A stretch of 64,000 bases of DNA from Thermogemmatispora tikiterensis (lineage in GTDB: Bacteria; Chloroflexota; Ktedonobacteria; Ktedonobacterales; Ktedonobacteraceae). This document shows, piece by piece, positions 17,703 to 25,772 of this stretch (the first letter of the stretch is position 1; each line of letters begins with the position of its first letter). The stretch is taken from NCBI RefSeq assembly GCF_003268475.1, contig NZ_MCIF01000002.1:1966259-2030258 (forward strand), read 5' to 3'. A program made the position numbers and the translations under genes. Below the pieces are notes generated by a model that did not search any database, had not been told where the DNA came from, and saw only the letters and a list, made by a program, of their open reading frames with translations.

Positions 17703-18057
17703 CCACAGAGCGGCCACCCGCTCGGCCTAGGTCCGGTCAGGGAAGTCAGCCCGCGTGTCGCCGGCCATCGATGTCGTCCACAGGCAGTCGATCAGCGAGG
17801 GAGGACAGACAGGTCATGGCGTAGTGTGGTATACTGAGTCACAGAGAGCAAGGTCCCTCCACAACACCACTAACATAGCGTGTAACGCACGCCAACCATG
17901 AAGCAGGTACGTTTGCCGATGTAAGGTTGCACCAGGACAGGCAGCCTACGCTTCAAGCCACGCTCAAAGAGACGAGCACGTAGGAATTCTCCTTTCCTGG
18001 CTGCACCGTCTACCTCGTGATTACTCTACCCCTCAATGGGACGAGCAGAAAGGACAT
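17703..18057 (+). promoter_or_regulatory. Intergenic region with extended -10 promoter (TGGTATACT at 17827-17835)
   Basis: This 355-base gap has no credible ORF. TGGTATACT at 17827-17835 is a good extended -10 without a -35. A transcript from about 17842 would carry a leader of about 215 bases before the ATG at 18058. Confidence 0.45.
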
Positions 18058-18981
18058 ATGACCAGAGAATTCGAAAACAGGCGAAGAGATACTTTTCGCT
18101 TTTCCGCTCGCAACCAGTCGTCAGCCAACGGCAGATACAACCCGGAGCGGTCTGCCCGCCCGAAGCGCCCTCGTTTGAACCGTGAGATTGTCGACCGGGC
18201 CTGGCAGATGGGTGCCCGCCTGCACCATCCAGATTATCAGCCGCGTGCGGACCTTTATGGGCCTTCTTACTTCCAGTCGACCAGCACCCCGCCCTATCGG
18301 TCCAGCAATTCCTGGACGCCGCCGCAGAACCGCTCACCTCAAGGCCAGCAGAATCGACGATCCCAGGGTCGTATGGCCGGGACTGGGAATATGGGACGTG
18401 GTGGTCCCGGCCCTCGTGCGCAGCAGGGACCGCGCTCGTACGAGCGAGAGCTGGGAGGGCCTTCTTTCTCTAACGGCAACAGCCGCTGGCAGTCAGGCAA
18501 ACCCCACCGGGAGCAATATCGCCTGCGGGGCGCACCTCCTCCCCAGCGCAGGCAGCATGGCTCGCCCTATGGAACAGATATCGAGCCATTTAAAGGTGGC
18601 GGCAAGCACAACGGCGTCTATGAATACGACGCCCCCTATCCAGGCCCTGGACACCGCCATCCGCCTGCTTCTGTAAACGGCTTTCGTCCTTCATCTGGCA
18701 ACACACGCGCCGCTCGCGAGCGCGGGAAGGCCGAAAAAGAGAAGAAGAACCATAGCAAACAGCGCGATAAAGCCTTCTGGGAGGAGGTATCGCAAGAAAC
18801 CGATCAGCTGCTCGGGCATCTCTCGCTCAATGGCCATCAGCCAGCATCGTCGGCTGAGGGGTATTCCACCTTTTCTCAATCAGTAGCGCCCGACCTTCCT
18901 GGCCCCTCTCAGACCGATGATCATCCGACAGGGCCAGAGACGCCAGACCGCACCAGCGCGCCACAACAGCAAGAGGACTAG
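18058..18981 (+). CDS. Hypothetical disordered Arg/Pro/Gly-rich protein
   Basis: This 307-residue protein starts at ATG 18058 with AAAGGAC upstream. It is almost wholly low-complexity: rich in Arg, Pro, Gly, Gln, Asn and Ser, with phrases such as MGRGGPGPRAQQGPRSY and HRHPPASVNGFRPSSGNT, and a Lys/Glu-rich patch RERGKAEKEKKNHSKQRDKA at about 225. A short helical stretch (KAFWEEVSQETDQLLGHLSL, about 238-258) is the only segment likely to fold. There is no signal peptide or membrane helix. The basic, disordered character would fit an RNA-binding or condensate-forming protein, but that is only inference. The ORF is supported by length, start context and the upstream extended -10, not by homology. 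Confidence 0.5.
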   Translation: MTREFENRRRDTFRFSARNQSSANGRYNPERSARPKRPRLNREIVDRAWQMGARLHHPDYQPRADLYGPSYFQSTSTPPYRSSNSWTPPQNRSPQGQQNRRSQGRMAGTGNMGRGGPGPRAQQGPRSYERELGGPSFSNGNSRWQSGKPHREQYRLRGAPPPQRRQHGSPYGTDIEPFKGGGKHNGVYEYDAPYPGPGHRHPPASVNGFRPSSGNTRAARERGKAEKEKKNHSKQRDKAFWEEVSQETDQLLGHLSLNGHQPASSAEGYSTFSQSVAPDLPGPSQTDDHPTGPETPDRTSAPQQQED

Positions 18982-19445
18982 CCCTCTCTTCTGTCCCGGC
19001 CTTTGATGAGCAGAGAGCATCTCGCCCAGGCTCAAAGTGCCACCCAGTCTCATGGCTCTGGCACCGTCCATCTTGCTCTACCTGCCCGCCAGCAAGTTGG
19101 ACCGCCAGCCTGCAGCGGCCCTGCGTCAACCACCAGAGATCGGTGCGCTCGCTCGCACTCGACAGGGTGGTCGCCTCACACTCAGGCGGTCAGCATGTTA
19201 CACGCCCAGCAGGAGCTTCGTCTCCTCTTACAAGCGGCCCAGATCTGACCTGACGTGGGTATCCGAATTCCCGATGCCAGCCAATGGCTGCCAGACAGAC
19301 GCCCCAACAGCGGAGCGCCACCGTTATCTGGTCGCAGCGGGCGCGACAAGCGAGCGAGAACGGTTTGACGGCCATGAGGGGGGGCAGTAGCGAGGGCCAT
19401 GAGCGACGAAGGCACCCGAGCCCGAGCAGGATCGTGGATAAGGCA
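18982..19445. other. Long intergenic stretch without a convincing gene
   Basis: Several open frames cross this region on both strands, but none has a ribosome binding site or recognisable product. It precedes the promoter, hairpin and small ORF at 19446-19690. Confidence 0.4.
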
Positions 19446-19454
19446 TGCTATAAT
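19446..19454 (+). promoter_or_regulatory. Extended -10 promoter (TGCTATAAT) of the polyprenyl synthase leader
   Basis: TGCTATAAT is a perfect extended -10. Transcription would start near 19461, just before the hairpin at 19467-19503, and would give a leader of about 570 bases ahead of the synthase start at 20030. Confidence 0.55.
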
Positions 19455-19466
19455 CTGAAGGGAGGT

Positions 19467-19503
19467 ACACACAGGGGCGTGGTTTCTTCCCGCCCCTGTG
19501 TGT
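19467..19503 (+). other. Strong 13-bp hairpin at the 5' end of the leader
   Basis: ACACACAGGGGCG (19467-19479) pairs perfectly with CGCCCCTGTGTGT (19491-19503) around an 11-base loop. No T-run follows, so it is not a standard terminator. A second small hairpin, TCACA-tccc-TGTGA, follows at 19519-19532. Placed right after the putative start site, these would be the first structures of the mRNA. Confidence 0.6.
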
Positions 19504-19618
19504 ATGTTGAGATACTCGTCACATCCCTGTGATGGAAGACAGTAGGCAAAGCTGGCAGGAACTTGTTCTTTCGCGTATTCTCGCTAAACTGAGGAGCATC
19601 ACAGGAGGAAGGAACCGC

Positions 19619-19690
19619 ATGCATAGAGGCTCTCCTCTCTTACCCTGCATCCTCCAGCCAGGGACCTGGCCAGCCTCTCGCTCTGGCTGA
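19619..19690 (+). CDS. Small upstream ORF, 23 codons
   Basis: ATG 19619 is preceded by AGGAGGAAGGAACCGC, one of the better ribosome sites in the region. The frame encodes MHRGSPLLPCILQPGTWPAS plus three residues and ends with TGA at 19688-19690. It lies in the leader between the hairpin and the polyprenyl synthase. It could be a leader peptide or a fortuitous ORF; no family is recognisable at this size. Confidence 0.35.
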   Translation: MHRGSPLLPCILQPGTWPASRSG

Positions 19691-20029
19691 AACGGGGGAA
19701 GACGAGAGGCCACCTGATCCTGACCCGCCCGGCGCAATACTACTCTGTTCGCACTGTCTCAGGGCCAGCTTGGCCCGCACTTGAACGTCAGGGCTAGCTC
19801 TAGCTCGTCAGATGTGGCAACGGAGGCCATGCAGGGTCTCTGTTCGCCTGCCGAAGGTGATGAGCCCCTCCTTCTACAGGAAGGGTTCTACCTTGCTGTC
19901 GCTCGCCAAGACCAGGAAGAAAGGAGGACGGCGTTTCCCCAGGCTGAAGTGCGCAGCAAAGTACAGTCGTGCATAGCGCAGCCGCCAGGTCTAAGCCAGC
20001 CAGCCCGGGGCCTCCACGCCGCACATCAT

Positions 20030-21019
20030 ATGAACGATACAGCCACCTTAAGCCGCCTTTTTGCGGGTATCCAGGCTGATCTTGACGAAGTAGATAAAGT
20101 ATTCCAGGAGCGTGCCAGATCTGGTCTCCCGATTCTGAATTCGGCTTCTATGCACGCTCTCTCTTCACCAGGTAAACGCTTGAGAACGGCACTCACGCTG
20201 CTCTCGGGGAAACTGAAGGTCTATCGCTTTGAGAAGCTGTTGCCCCTAAGCGTCGCCTTCGAGATGGTTCACCTGGCGACGCTTATTCATGATGACATTG
20301 TCGACGGAGCCCACACCCGACGTGGTCAACCGACAGTCAATGCTCTCTGGGGCGATCACATCGCGATTTTACTTGGTGACTACTATTTTGCTAAAACTGC
20401 TGGCCTGATCGCTGATATCGAAGATAATCGTATTAATCATCTCTTTTCCGATACAGTCGCCACTGTCTGTGAAGGCACCATCATGGAGATACTCAGCGCT
20501 CGTCGCCTGGATCTCACCGTCCAGGGCTACTACGAGAAGATCAGCCATAAAACAGCCTGTCTGATCGCGGCCTGTTGCAAAGGTGGCGCGATCCTCAGCG
20601 AGGCCTCGGACGAAGAGATTCAGCATTTACACGAGTACGGAATCAATCTTGGTATTGCTTTCCAGATCATTGATGACGTGCTGGATTACACTGAAGATCA
20701 GACTACAATCGGCAAGCCCGCGGGGAACGATCTGCGTCAGGGTCTGGTGACGCTTCCGCTCATCTATGCTCTACAGAGCCAGCCCCACAATGGTCATCAT
20801 CAACAGGTCCAGCTTCTGCTTTCAGGCGAGGGAGGGAGCGAGGAACAGATCCGTGAAATCGTCGAGTGGGTCGCCCGTGGCAGTGGAATTGAACGCTCCT
20901 TCGAAGATGCCTATCGCTATGCGGCGCGGGCGCGTGAGGCTCTGTATCACTTTCCTCCTTCATCGGACCGCGACGTCCTCGATGAACTGATTGACTTCGT
21001 TGTCCTGCGCAAGCGCTGA
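20030..21019 (+). CDS. Polyprenyl (hepta/octaprenyl-type) diphosphate synthase
   Basis: This 329-residue trans-prenyltransferase elongates allylic diphosphates with isopentenyl diphosphate, most likely for a menaquinone side chain. The first aspartate-rich motif is HDDIVDGAHTRRGQPT (about residue 88) and the second IIDDVLDYTED (about 215). A GKRLRTALTLLSGKL motif precedes the first. I place the start at ATG 20030 because the family N-terminus begins there (TLSRLFAGIQADLDEVD). The frame stays open for 83 more codons to a TTG at 19781, but that extension has no domain and no ribosome site. The ribosome site at 20030 is itself weak, which together with the structured leader suggests translational control. 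It ends 5' of a long non-coding stretch. Confidence 0.8.
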   Translation: MNDTATLSRLFAGIQADLDEVDKVFQERARSGLPILNSASMHALSSPGKRLRTALTLLSGKLKVYRFEKLLPLSVAFEMVHLATLIHDDIVDGAHTRRGQPTVNALWGDHIAILLGDYYFAKTAGLIADIEDNRINHLFSDTVATVCEGTIMEILSARRLDLTVQGYYEKISHKTACLIAACCKGGAILSEASDEEIQHLHEYGINLGIAFQIIDDVLDYTEDQTTIGKPAGNDLRQGLVTLPLIYALQSQPHNGHHQQVQLLLSGEGGSEEQIREIVEWVARGSGIERSFEDAYRYAARAREALYHFPPSSDRDVLDELIDFVVLRKR

Positions 21020-21540
21020 GGCTGACCGCCCCCTGAGAGAGGAAAGACAGACCAGGTTGCTGTGCTCCCACGCTGACCGACCTGGGCTTGAGCTAGCATC
21101 CTCAAGCTAAAGCGGAGCTGGAGCCATCCATCGGCCTCGGCGGTGCGCCAGGACGGATTGTCACCATCACGCGCCTCCTGGCCACCTCCAGGCATGGAAC
21201 CAGGCAACAGGACAGGACAGGACAGGACAGGACAGAATAGAACAGGCTACGCCAGTCCGGTCAGCCTCCTTTACAGGTCCTCCTGCCTGCTAGCCAGCCT
21301 GAGAGAACTCCCTTAGAGAAAAGCCTTGGAAAGCGCGTCGGCTCGCGATGTAGGGAACTCTACGGAAGAAGAGCAGATCGTCAACGACAGGCCTGTTGAC
21401 TCTCTCTTCTCCTTCTTTCCAGCCAGCCAGAGCAACTCCTTGCCATCGTCGCTATTGGAGCGCGGAGCGCGAGGGGGCTGAAACAACGAGTCCACATGCA
21501 TCCTCTACCCACGAGAGGCAGCTGAGTGATCAGCTCGTCC
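21020..21540. repeat. Intergenic region with (ACAGG)n pentanucleotide repeat at 21207-21235
   Basis: This 521-base gap between convergent genes has no credible gene. At 21207-21235 the pentamer ACAGG is repeated almost six times without error, followed by a degenerate copy GAACAGG. No clear terminator hairpin was found. Confidence 0.7.
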
Positions 21541-23517
21541 TTAGAACAGCCCGCGCGCGAAGATGACCACGGCAATCAGTGCTACCAGAATGCCAGCCAC
21601 CCACAGGGCTGCATTGAGTGTGTCGTTGCTCTCACGCATCGGAGGCAGGTCCTCGGGTCGCGGCAAGAGCAGACGCTGCTCTTCTTCTTCCAGCACCGCC
21701 CCCAGCATCAACGGCAAGGCTTGAGCCACACTATCAGGCACCGGCGACGGAGAGGCGGGCGCCTGAGTAGAGGTCGAGGCAAGCGTCGAAGCCGGGCGTG
21801 GTGAGAGTGGAATCGACTGCTCGGGCCATTGTTCGACAACAGAGTCAGCCCCCCCAATCGCCGAGCGCAGCGCTAATAGATCGTGGCGGAGCTCGGCGGG
21901 ACTCTGATAGCGCTGACTTGCAATAGGACGCAAGCCTTTCGATAGAATAGCCTCGAACTCTGAGCTGACCAAAGGATTGAGCCGCTGAGCTGGCGCGATG
22001 CTACCGCTCATCGCCGTTGGAGGACTGCCCGTCACCAAATGATAGGCCGTTGCCAGTAACGAGTAGAGGTCGGTGCGGCTATCCACTGCCCCGCGCATGA
22101 ATTCTGGAGGCAGATAAGGAGAGAGACGAGAGCGATCCAGCCCGGAAATAAACTGGGTAGCGCCGCCGGCCAGCACAATCGAAAAGTTTGTCAGCAGGTA
22201 CTGAGAGCCAGAACGCGTCACAACGATATGCTCAGGGCGGATCAGGCCATGCACCAGCGGGGGTGTTTGCTGAGCCATCGTCTCCAGAACATCCACAATC
22301 TGCAAGCAACATTCAACCACTTCCTGCTCTGGCAACGCACGCCCGCTGCGGCGCAGACGCGCTAACAGGCTCTCGCCCTCGACCATCTCGAAGACAAAAA
22401 AGCTACGCCCTTGATCACTGAAGGCATCTAACAAGGCTGGCACCCGAGGATGTCGTCCAATGGACGAGAGCGTCATTGTGGCCGTACGCAACATCGACTG
22501 CACAGCAGCAGAGGAGCTTTCGGGAATGACCAGCTCACAGATAATCACCTGCGCCCCGGCTCGCTGGGCATCCTGACCACTCCACGTAGCCTCGAAGACG
22601 CCATTGAGCCACTCCTGCCGCTCCAGCAGTTCCTGAAGACGATAGCGCCCACCCCTGAGCATCGCCCCCGGCATCAAGGGCCGCAGCGCGCCTCCCAAGA
22701 TTCCACTGCTACTGGGATTGGTGGTCGAAGACGGCATCGAAGCCGGGAAAGGAGTCGCGGTGTTCACTGCCGGTGTCGGCGTCGAAGGAAAAGTCGGAGG
22801 CACCGGTGTTTCGCGCGCTAAAGGATCAGTCACTAGACGACTAACCCGGAGCGGACTCTGCGAGCGCGAGAGATCTTGTGGCAGAGCACCGCTCGCGCGA
22901 CTGGGACGAGTGGGAACCTGAGCCCGCGAGGGCACGCCTGGGCGCGAAGGCGAAGGAAGGGAAGAGTCGCCCGCAGCTTCCCTGCGCATGGACGGCGAAG
23001 ATCCCAGCGGGGAACGCTGCTGATTGGGAGAAGCCAGGTTTCTATTTGCCGCAGCATCGGAGCCTGCTATTCCTGGCTGCGAGAGAGGCCTGCTCACCTG
23101 CGAGCCGGCAGGACCAGGCCCGGCGCGGCGAGTTGTCGAGTCCAGGGAACCTGTCCCCAGGCCCGAACCGCTACCAGCACCAAAGGAGCTGGAGAGAGGA
23201 CCCGAAGTTCCAAAAGGTGAACGCGCACCTGTACCCGTCGTCGACGACCCCGTACGCACACCACCCCCGGCCCCCGGGCTGTTGAGCGCTCCACTCCGCA
23301 TAGACGAAGGCCCTGGAGGGAAGCCAGATAGCGGGCCTGAACGTTGCTGCTGGAGATCGGCAGCATTAGAAGATTTCTGCTGTTGGACAGGGGAAGATGC
23401 CGACCACCCTGACACCGATGCCCCCCCAGATAGGCCCGGCAGGCGAATGACCAGGCCACAGCGGGTGCAGGGGCCTTTGCTTGCATCCCACTCGTTGCCA
23501 CAACGAGGACATATCAT
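21541..23517 (-). CDS. Zinc-ribbon, tail-anchored pseudokinase of the Ser/Thr kinase fold
   Basis: This 658-residue protein starts at ATG 23517 behind GAGGAGGAAGAG. A zinc ribbon (CPRCGNEWDASKGPCTRCG, residues 3-21) is followed by about 300 residues of Ser/Pro/Gly-rich disordered linker. A kinase-like domain runs from about 315 to 580. Key residues are missing: the HRD loop reads LVHGLIRPEHIVV (about 420), the DFG reads NFS (about 444), and no VAIK-type lysine is evident (AQVIICELVIP). SRTDLYSLLATAYHLVTG (helix F) and SPYLPPEF (the APE region) still mark the fold. A C-terminal membrane helix (about 632-655, ALWVAGILVALIAVVIFARG) anchors it with almost nothing outside. It is likely a scaffold or ATP-independent regulator, not an active kinase. 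This combination recalls the zinc-ribbon and kinase genes at 11-15 kb. Confidence 0.8.
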   Translation of the reverse strand: MICPRCGNEWDASKGPCTRCGLVIRLPGLSGGASVSGWSASSPVQQQKSSNAADLQQQRSGPLSGFPPGPSSMRSGALNSPGAGGGVRTGSSTTGTGARSPFGTSGPLSSSFGAGSGSGLGTGSLDSTTRRAGPGPAGSQVSRPLSQPGIAGSDAAANRNLASPNQQRSPLGSSPSMRREAAGDSSLPSPSRPGVPSRAQVPTRPSRASGALPQDLSRSQSPLRVSRLVTDPLARETPVPPTFPSTPTPAVNTATPFPASMPSSTTNPSSSGILGGALRPLMPGAMLRGGRYRLQELLERQEWLNGVFEATWSGQDAQRAGAQVIICELVIPESSSAAVQSMLRTATMTLSSIGRHPRVPALLDAFSDQGRSFFVFEMVEGESLLARLRRSGRALPEQEVVECCLQIVDVLETMAQQTPPLVHGLIRPEHIVVTRSGSQYLLTNFSIVLAGGATQFISGLDRSRLSPYLPPEFMRGAVDSRTDLYSLLATAYHLVTGSPPTAMSGSIAPAQRLNPLVSSEFEAILSKGLRPIASQRYQSPAELRHDLLALRSAIGGADSVVEQWPEQSIPLSPRPASTLASTSTQAPASPSPVPDSVAQALPLMLGAVLEEEEQRLLLPRPEDLPPMRESNDTLNAALWVAGILVALIAVVIFARGLF

Positions 23518-23976
23518 GGACTCTTCCTCCTCATTTCTAATCCCAGAACGGGCTTGAGAGGTGCGCCCAGCTTGCTTGCTCGCTTGCTCTTCTTTTCCAA
23601 TCCCTGTTCCAAGTTCCAATCCCTGAACGGGAGTCTATTCAAGAGAGCGCCAGCTGCAGCAGAATTCTTCCCCGACACAACCAGAAATAAGGCACTTAAC
23701 ACCGGCGCCCCTTGCTACCCCACCCTCTCCGAGAAGAAGAGAGCTGGAAAGCCAGGCAGGCAACCGCGCAACTGCACCTAGCAGTCCCTCTTTCTCATGA
23801 GAGCGCGCGCAGAGGAAGGACACCTTTCGCGAAATAATATGAAATAAAAAGCAAACTTTCTTCACACTGGACCCCACACAAAATTCGTGCAGGGTACACT
23901 TGTCGAGAGTATAGAGGAGAGGATTTACGGCTGTCAATGCCGCTACCCGTTTGTGCTATCGGGCCGCACGCTTCGC
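23518..23976. other. Intergenic region with TTTCGCGAAA palindrome (23825-23834)
   Basis: This gap of about 460 bases upstream of the pseudokinase gene has no gene. It holds an AT-rich patch (about 23833-23860) beside a perfect 10-bp palindrome TTTCGCGAAA, a plausible operator next to a minus-strand promoter. No -10/-35 pair could be fixed. Confidence 0.4.
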
Positions 23977-24414
23977 TCAGCGCACCTTGCGCCCGATCGG
24001 TGCCACTGCAGTGAAGAAGCTCTCCAGAGCCTTCGCCAGCTCATAGAGCTGGGTGGCCTCATAGACCGTCACCTCGTGGCCAGGATGAGCCACCTGATAG
24101 AGCAGCTGCACCGCAGGTAGCTTGAGCGACTGGGCCGCCTCGCTTGCCAGCGACCCAATCAAGGAAGCACGCATGGCATCAACACTGGCGTTGACCTCTT
24201 CAAGCCGCTCAATATCAATAAAGCTGGTTTTCTGCTGTTGCTTCTGACGCTGATCCTGCTCTCTTTGATTCGCTTGCGCTCCCTGGCCTCGACCTGCCTG
24301 AGCTGCCTCCCACTCCTTGCGCGCCTGCTTACCAGCCGAGCAGTAGCAAAACTGGGGGTGAGCCGAATCCGAATTCTGCAGGCCGGTATCATCGCAGATT
24401 GGGCAAATAGGCAT
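23977..24414 (-). CDS. Hypothetical zinc-ribbon protein
   Basis: This 145-residue cytoplasmic protein starts at ATG 24414 behind AAAGGAGGGCAG. The N-terminus carries a Cys pair and a second Cys group, MPICPICDDTGLQNS then HPQFCYCSAGKQ, which can bind zinc in the manner of DnaJ-type or primase-type ribbons. A Gln/Arg/Lys-rich helix (about residues 30-65) follows, then a compact helical C-terminal part. No known function is recognised. A TGGTATAGT extended -10 lies upstream, so it is probably transcribed on its own. Confidence 0.65.
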   Translation of the reverse strand: MPICPICDDTGLQNSDSAHPQFCYCSAGKQARKEWEAAQAGRGQGAQANQREQDQRQKQQQKTSFIDIERLEEVNASVDAMRASLIGSLASEAAQSLKLPAVQLLYQVAHPGHEVTVYEATQLYELAKALESFFTAVAPIGRKVR

Positions 24415-24467
24415 GGCTGCCCTCCTTTGCTCTCAGCCTTTGCACAAACTACACGGCGCTTGCAACA

Positions 24468-24476
24468 ACTATACCA
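24468..24476 (-). promoter_or_regulatory. Extended -10 promoter (TGGTATAGT) of the zinc-ribbon gene
   Basis: The minus strand reads TGGTATAGT, five of six -10 bases plus the TG. Transcription would start near 24461, about 47 bases before the ATG at 24414. The rest of 24415-24711 holds no gene. Confidence 0.45.
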
Positions 24477-24663
24477 CACCAGAGAGCGTGGCGGCACCTC
24501 CTTTTCTTTTGACCAGGACTTTCAGGAGGAGGGCACCAGCTGAGGACGCGCCTGCAGGCAAACAGGCTATCACCAGGGGGAGAGGGAGCAAATTGAAGAG
24601 CAGCCGCCAGAATCTGAAAAGAAGCAGATGGCAGGTCTGCTGACTGGCCAGCAGCCAACCAAT

Positions 24664-24703
24664 CAGCCAGTCAGTCAGCCAGTCAGCCAGTCAGCCAGTC
24701 AGC
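24664..24703. repeat. Octanucleotide tandem repeat CAGCCAGT
   Basis: CAGCCAGT occurs four times (24664, 24676, 24684, 24692) with one CAGT half-unit between the first two copies. It lies directly behind the stop codon of the LLM oxidoreductase gene. The units have no spacers, so it is a microsatellite and not CRISPR. Confidence 0.75.
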
Positions 24704-24711
24704 AGATCTGG

Positions 24712-25587
24712 TCAGAGCTGCAGCCCCGCGATTGCCTCGGCCAGGAGATCAACCTGTTCCAGTTCAGGTATGGTAGCCCACAGCATTAACTCGTCAGCAC
24801 CTGCCTCAGAGAAGGTCTGCACGGTCTGGCGAATAGCCTCCGGCGTGGTGGGGATCATCTGCGCCATCTGATGGGCACGAGGGCCAGCAAAGGCATAGTA
24901 ATGGCTGAGGTAGGCGTCAGCTTTTTCCACCGCCCGCTCGCCCAAACCGTAGTATACCGAGCCGACGAGGCGTGGCCTGCCAGGTCTACCCGCCTCCTGC
25001 CAAACCTGTCTGGCCAGCTGGAAGAATTGGGCAGCCTGGTCGGGAGCGCTGCCACCGGCAATAAAGCCATCGCCCCAGTTGGCCAGGCGCCGGATCGCCG
25101 CTGGCGAGTAGCCACCGAGCAGGACCTCAGGTCCTCCGGGGCGGAACGGCTTGGGGCCAATGGGGCCTACCGCTGCGCTCAGTGGCTCGCCGGACCAGAT
25201 GCGCTTCATAAGGGCAAGTTGCTCATCGAAGATCTTGCCGCGACGATGGAACGGTACCCCTGCGGCGAGAAAATCGTCTTCACGGGCACCGATGCCAAGC
25301 CCCAGCGTCAGACGCCCACGCGAAAAGGCGTCCAGGGTCGCTGCTTCTTTGGCCAGCATAGCTGTATTGCGCAGCGGCGCAAGAAGGACAGTCGTCATCA
25401 GGCGAATGCGCGAAGTGACCGCCGCCACGGCTCCCAGCGTGATCATCGGCTCTAGATTGGGATAGACCAGCCGGTCAATCAGGCCCAGGGAGACAAACGG
25501 TCCCTGCTCGGCACGCTGCGCCCACTCTAGCAAGAGGCCAGGATCAACCCCCGGGATCGAGGCCGGCAGTCCAATGCCAATCTTCAT
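24712..25587 (-). CDS. LLM-class flavin/F420-dependent oxidoreductase
   Basis: This 291-residue protein belongs to the bacterial luciferase-like monooxygenase superfamily (TIM barrel). Evidence: the opening MKIGIGLPASIPGVDPG, GRLTLGLGIGAREDDF (about residue 90), GPKPFRPGGPEVLLGGYSP (about 145), and FIAGGSAPDQAAQFF. Members use FMN or the deazaflavin F420; the sequence alone does not decide which, and the reaction is unknown. ATG 25587 has GGAAGGAGAGCAC upstream; a start at 25611 adds eight residues without support. The promoter region carries a palindrome (25641-25654) nearly identical to one upstream of yceI, which suggests shared control. It is divergent from the GNAT gene. Confidence 0.75.
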   Translation of the reverse strand: MKIGIGLPASIPGVDPGLLLEWAQRAEQGPFVSLGLIDRLVYPNLEPMITLGAVAAVTSRIRLMTTVLLAPLRNTAMLAKEAATLDAFSRGRLTLGLGIGAREDDFLAAGVPFHRRGKIFDEQLALMKRIWSGEPLSAAVGPIGPKPFRPGGPEVLLGGYSPAAIRRLANWGDGFIAGGSAPDQAAQFFQLARQVWQEAGRPGRPRLVGSVYYGLGERAVEKADAYLSHYYAFAGPRAHQMAQMIPTTPEAIRQTVQTFSEAGADELMLWATIPELEQVDLLAEAIAGLQL

Positions 25588-25633
25588 AGTGCTCTCCTTC
25601 CAGAAACTCAATTTGCCGACTCACTTTGTCACC

Positions 25634-25660
25634 GGTACTGTACTTCTGTAAGTGTGACAC
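25634..25660 (-). promoter_or_regulatory. Operator-like palindrome upstream of the LLM gene, shared with yceI
   Basis: The core TACTTCTGTAAGTG (25641-25654) is an imperfect palindrome. The 27-base block 25634-25660 matches the block 27796-27822 upstream of yceI at all but about five or six positions. On the minus strand CTTACAG could serve as a -35, so a bound regulator would block the LLM promoter. It looks like the TACT...AGTA sites known for HxlR/DUF24 regulators such as YodB, as I recall them. Confidence 0.5.
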
Positions 25661-25772
25661 ACAGGACCAATCGTTTGCAAGCTCACCGACGCAGGTGATA
25701 AGCTAAGCTGTAGGCCGGAGTCTGCCACGATAAAACAGCCTCTGGCCGCTGCTGAACCTGGCAAGGAGTAAC

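Noticed and set aside
19182..19472. Minus-strand frame of 96 codons in the leader of the polyprenyl synthase
   Set aside because: No ribosome site, start overlapping the hairpin and no recognisable composition.
19781..20029. N-terminal extension of the polyprenyl synthase to a TTG at 19781
   Set aside because: The 83 extra residues have no domain, no ribosome site precedes the TTG, and the family N-terminus begins at ATG 20030. Kept as an alternative only.
24664..24703. Possible CRISPR array
   Set aside because: The units are eight bases long and directly adjacent with no spacers; no cas genes are present.
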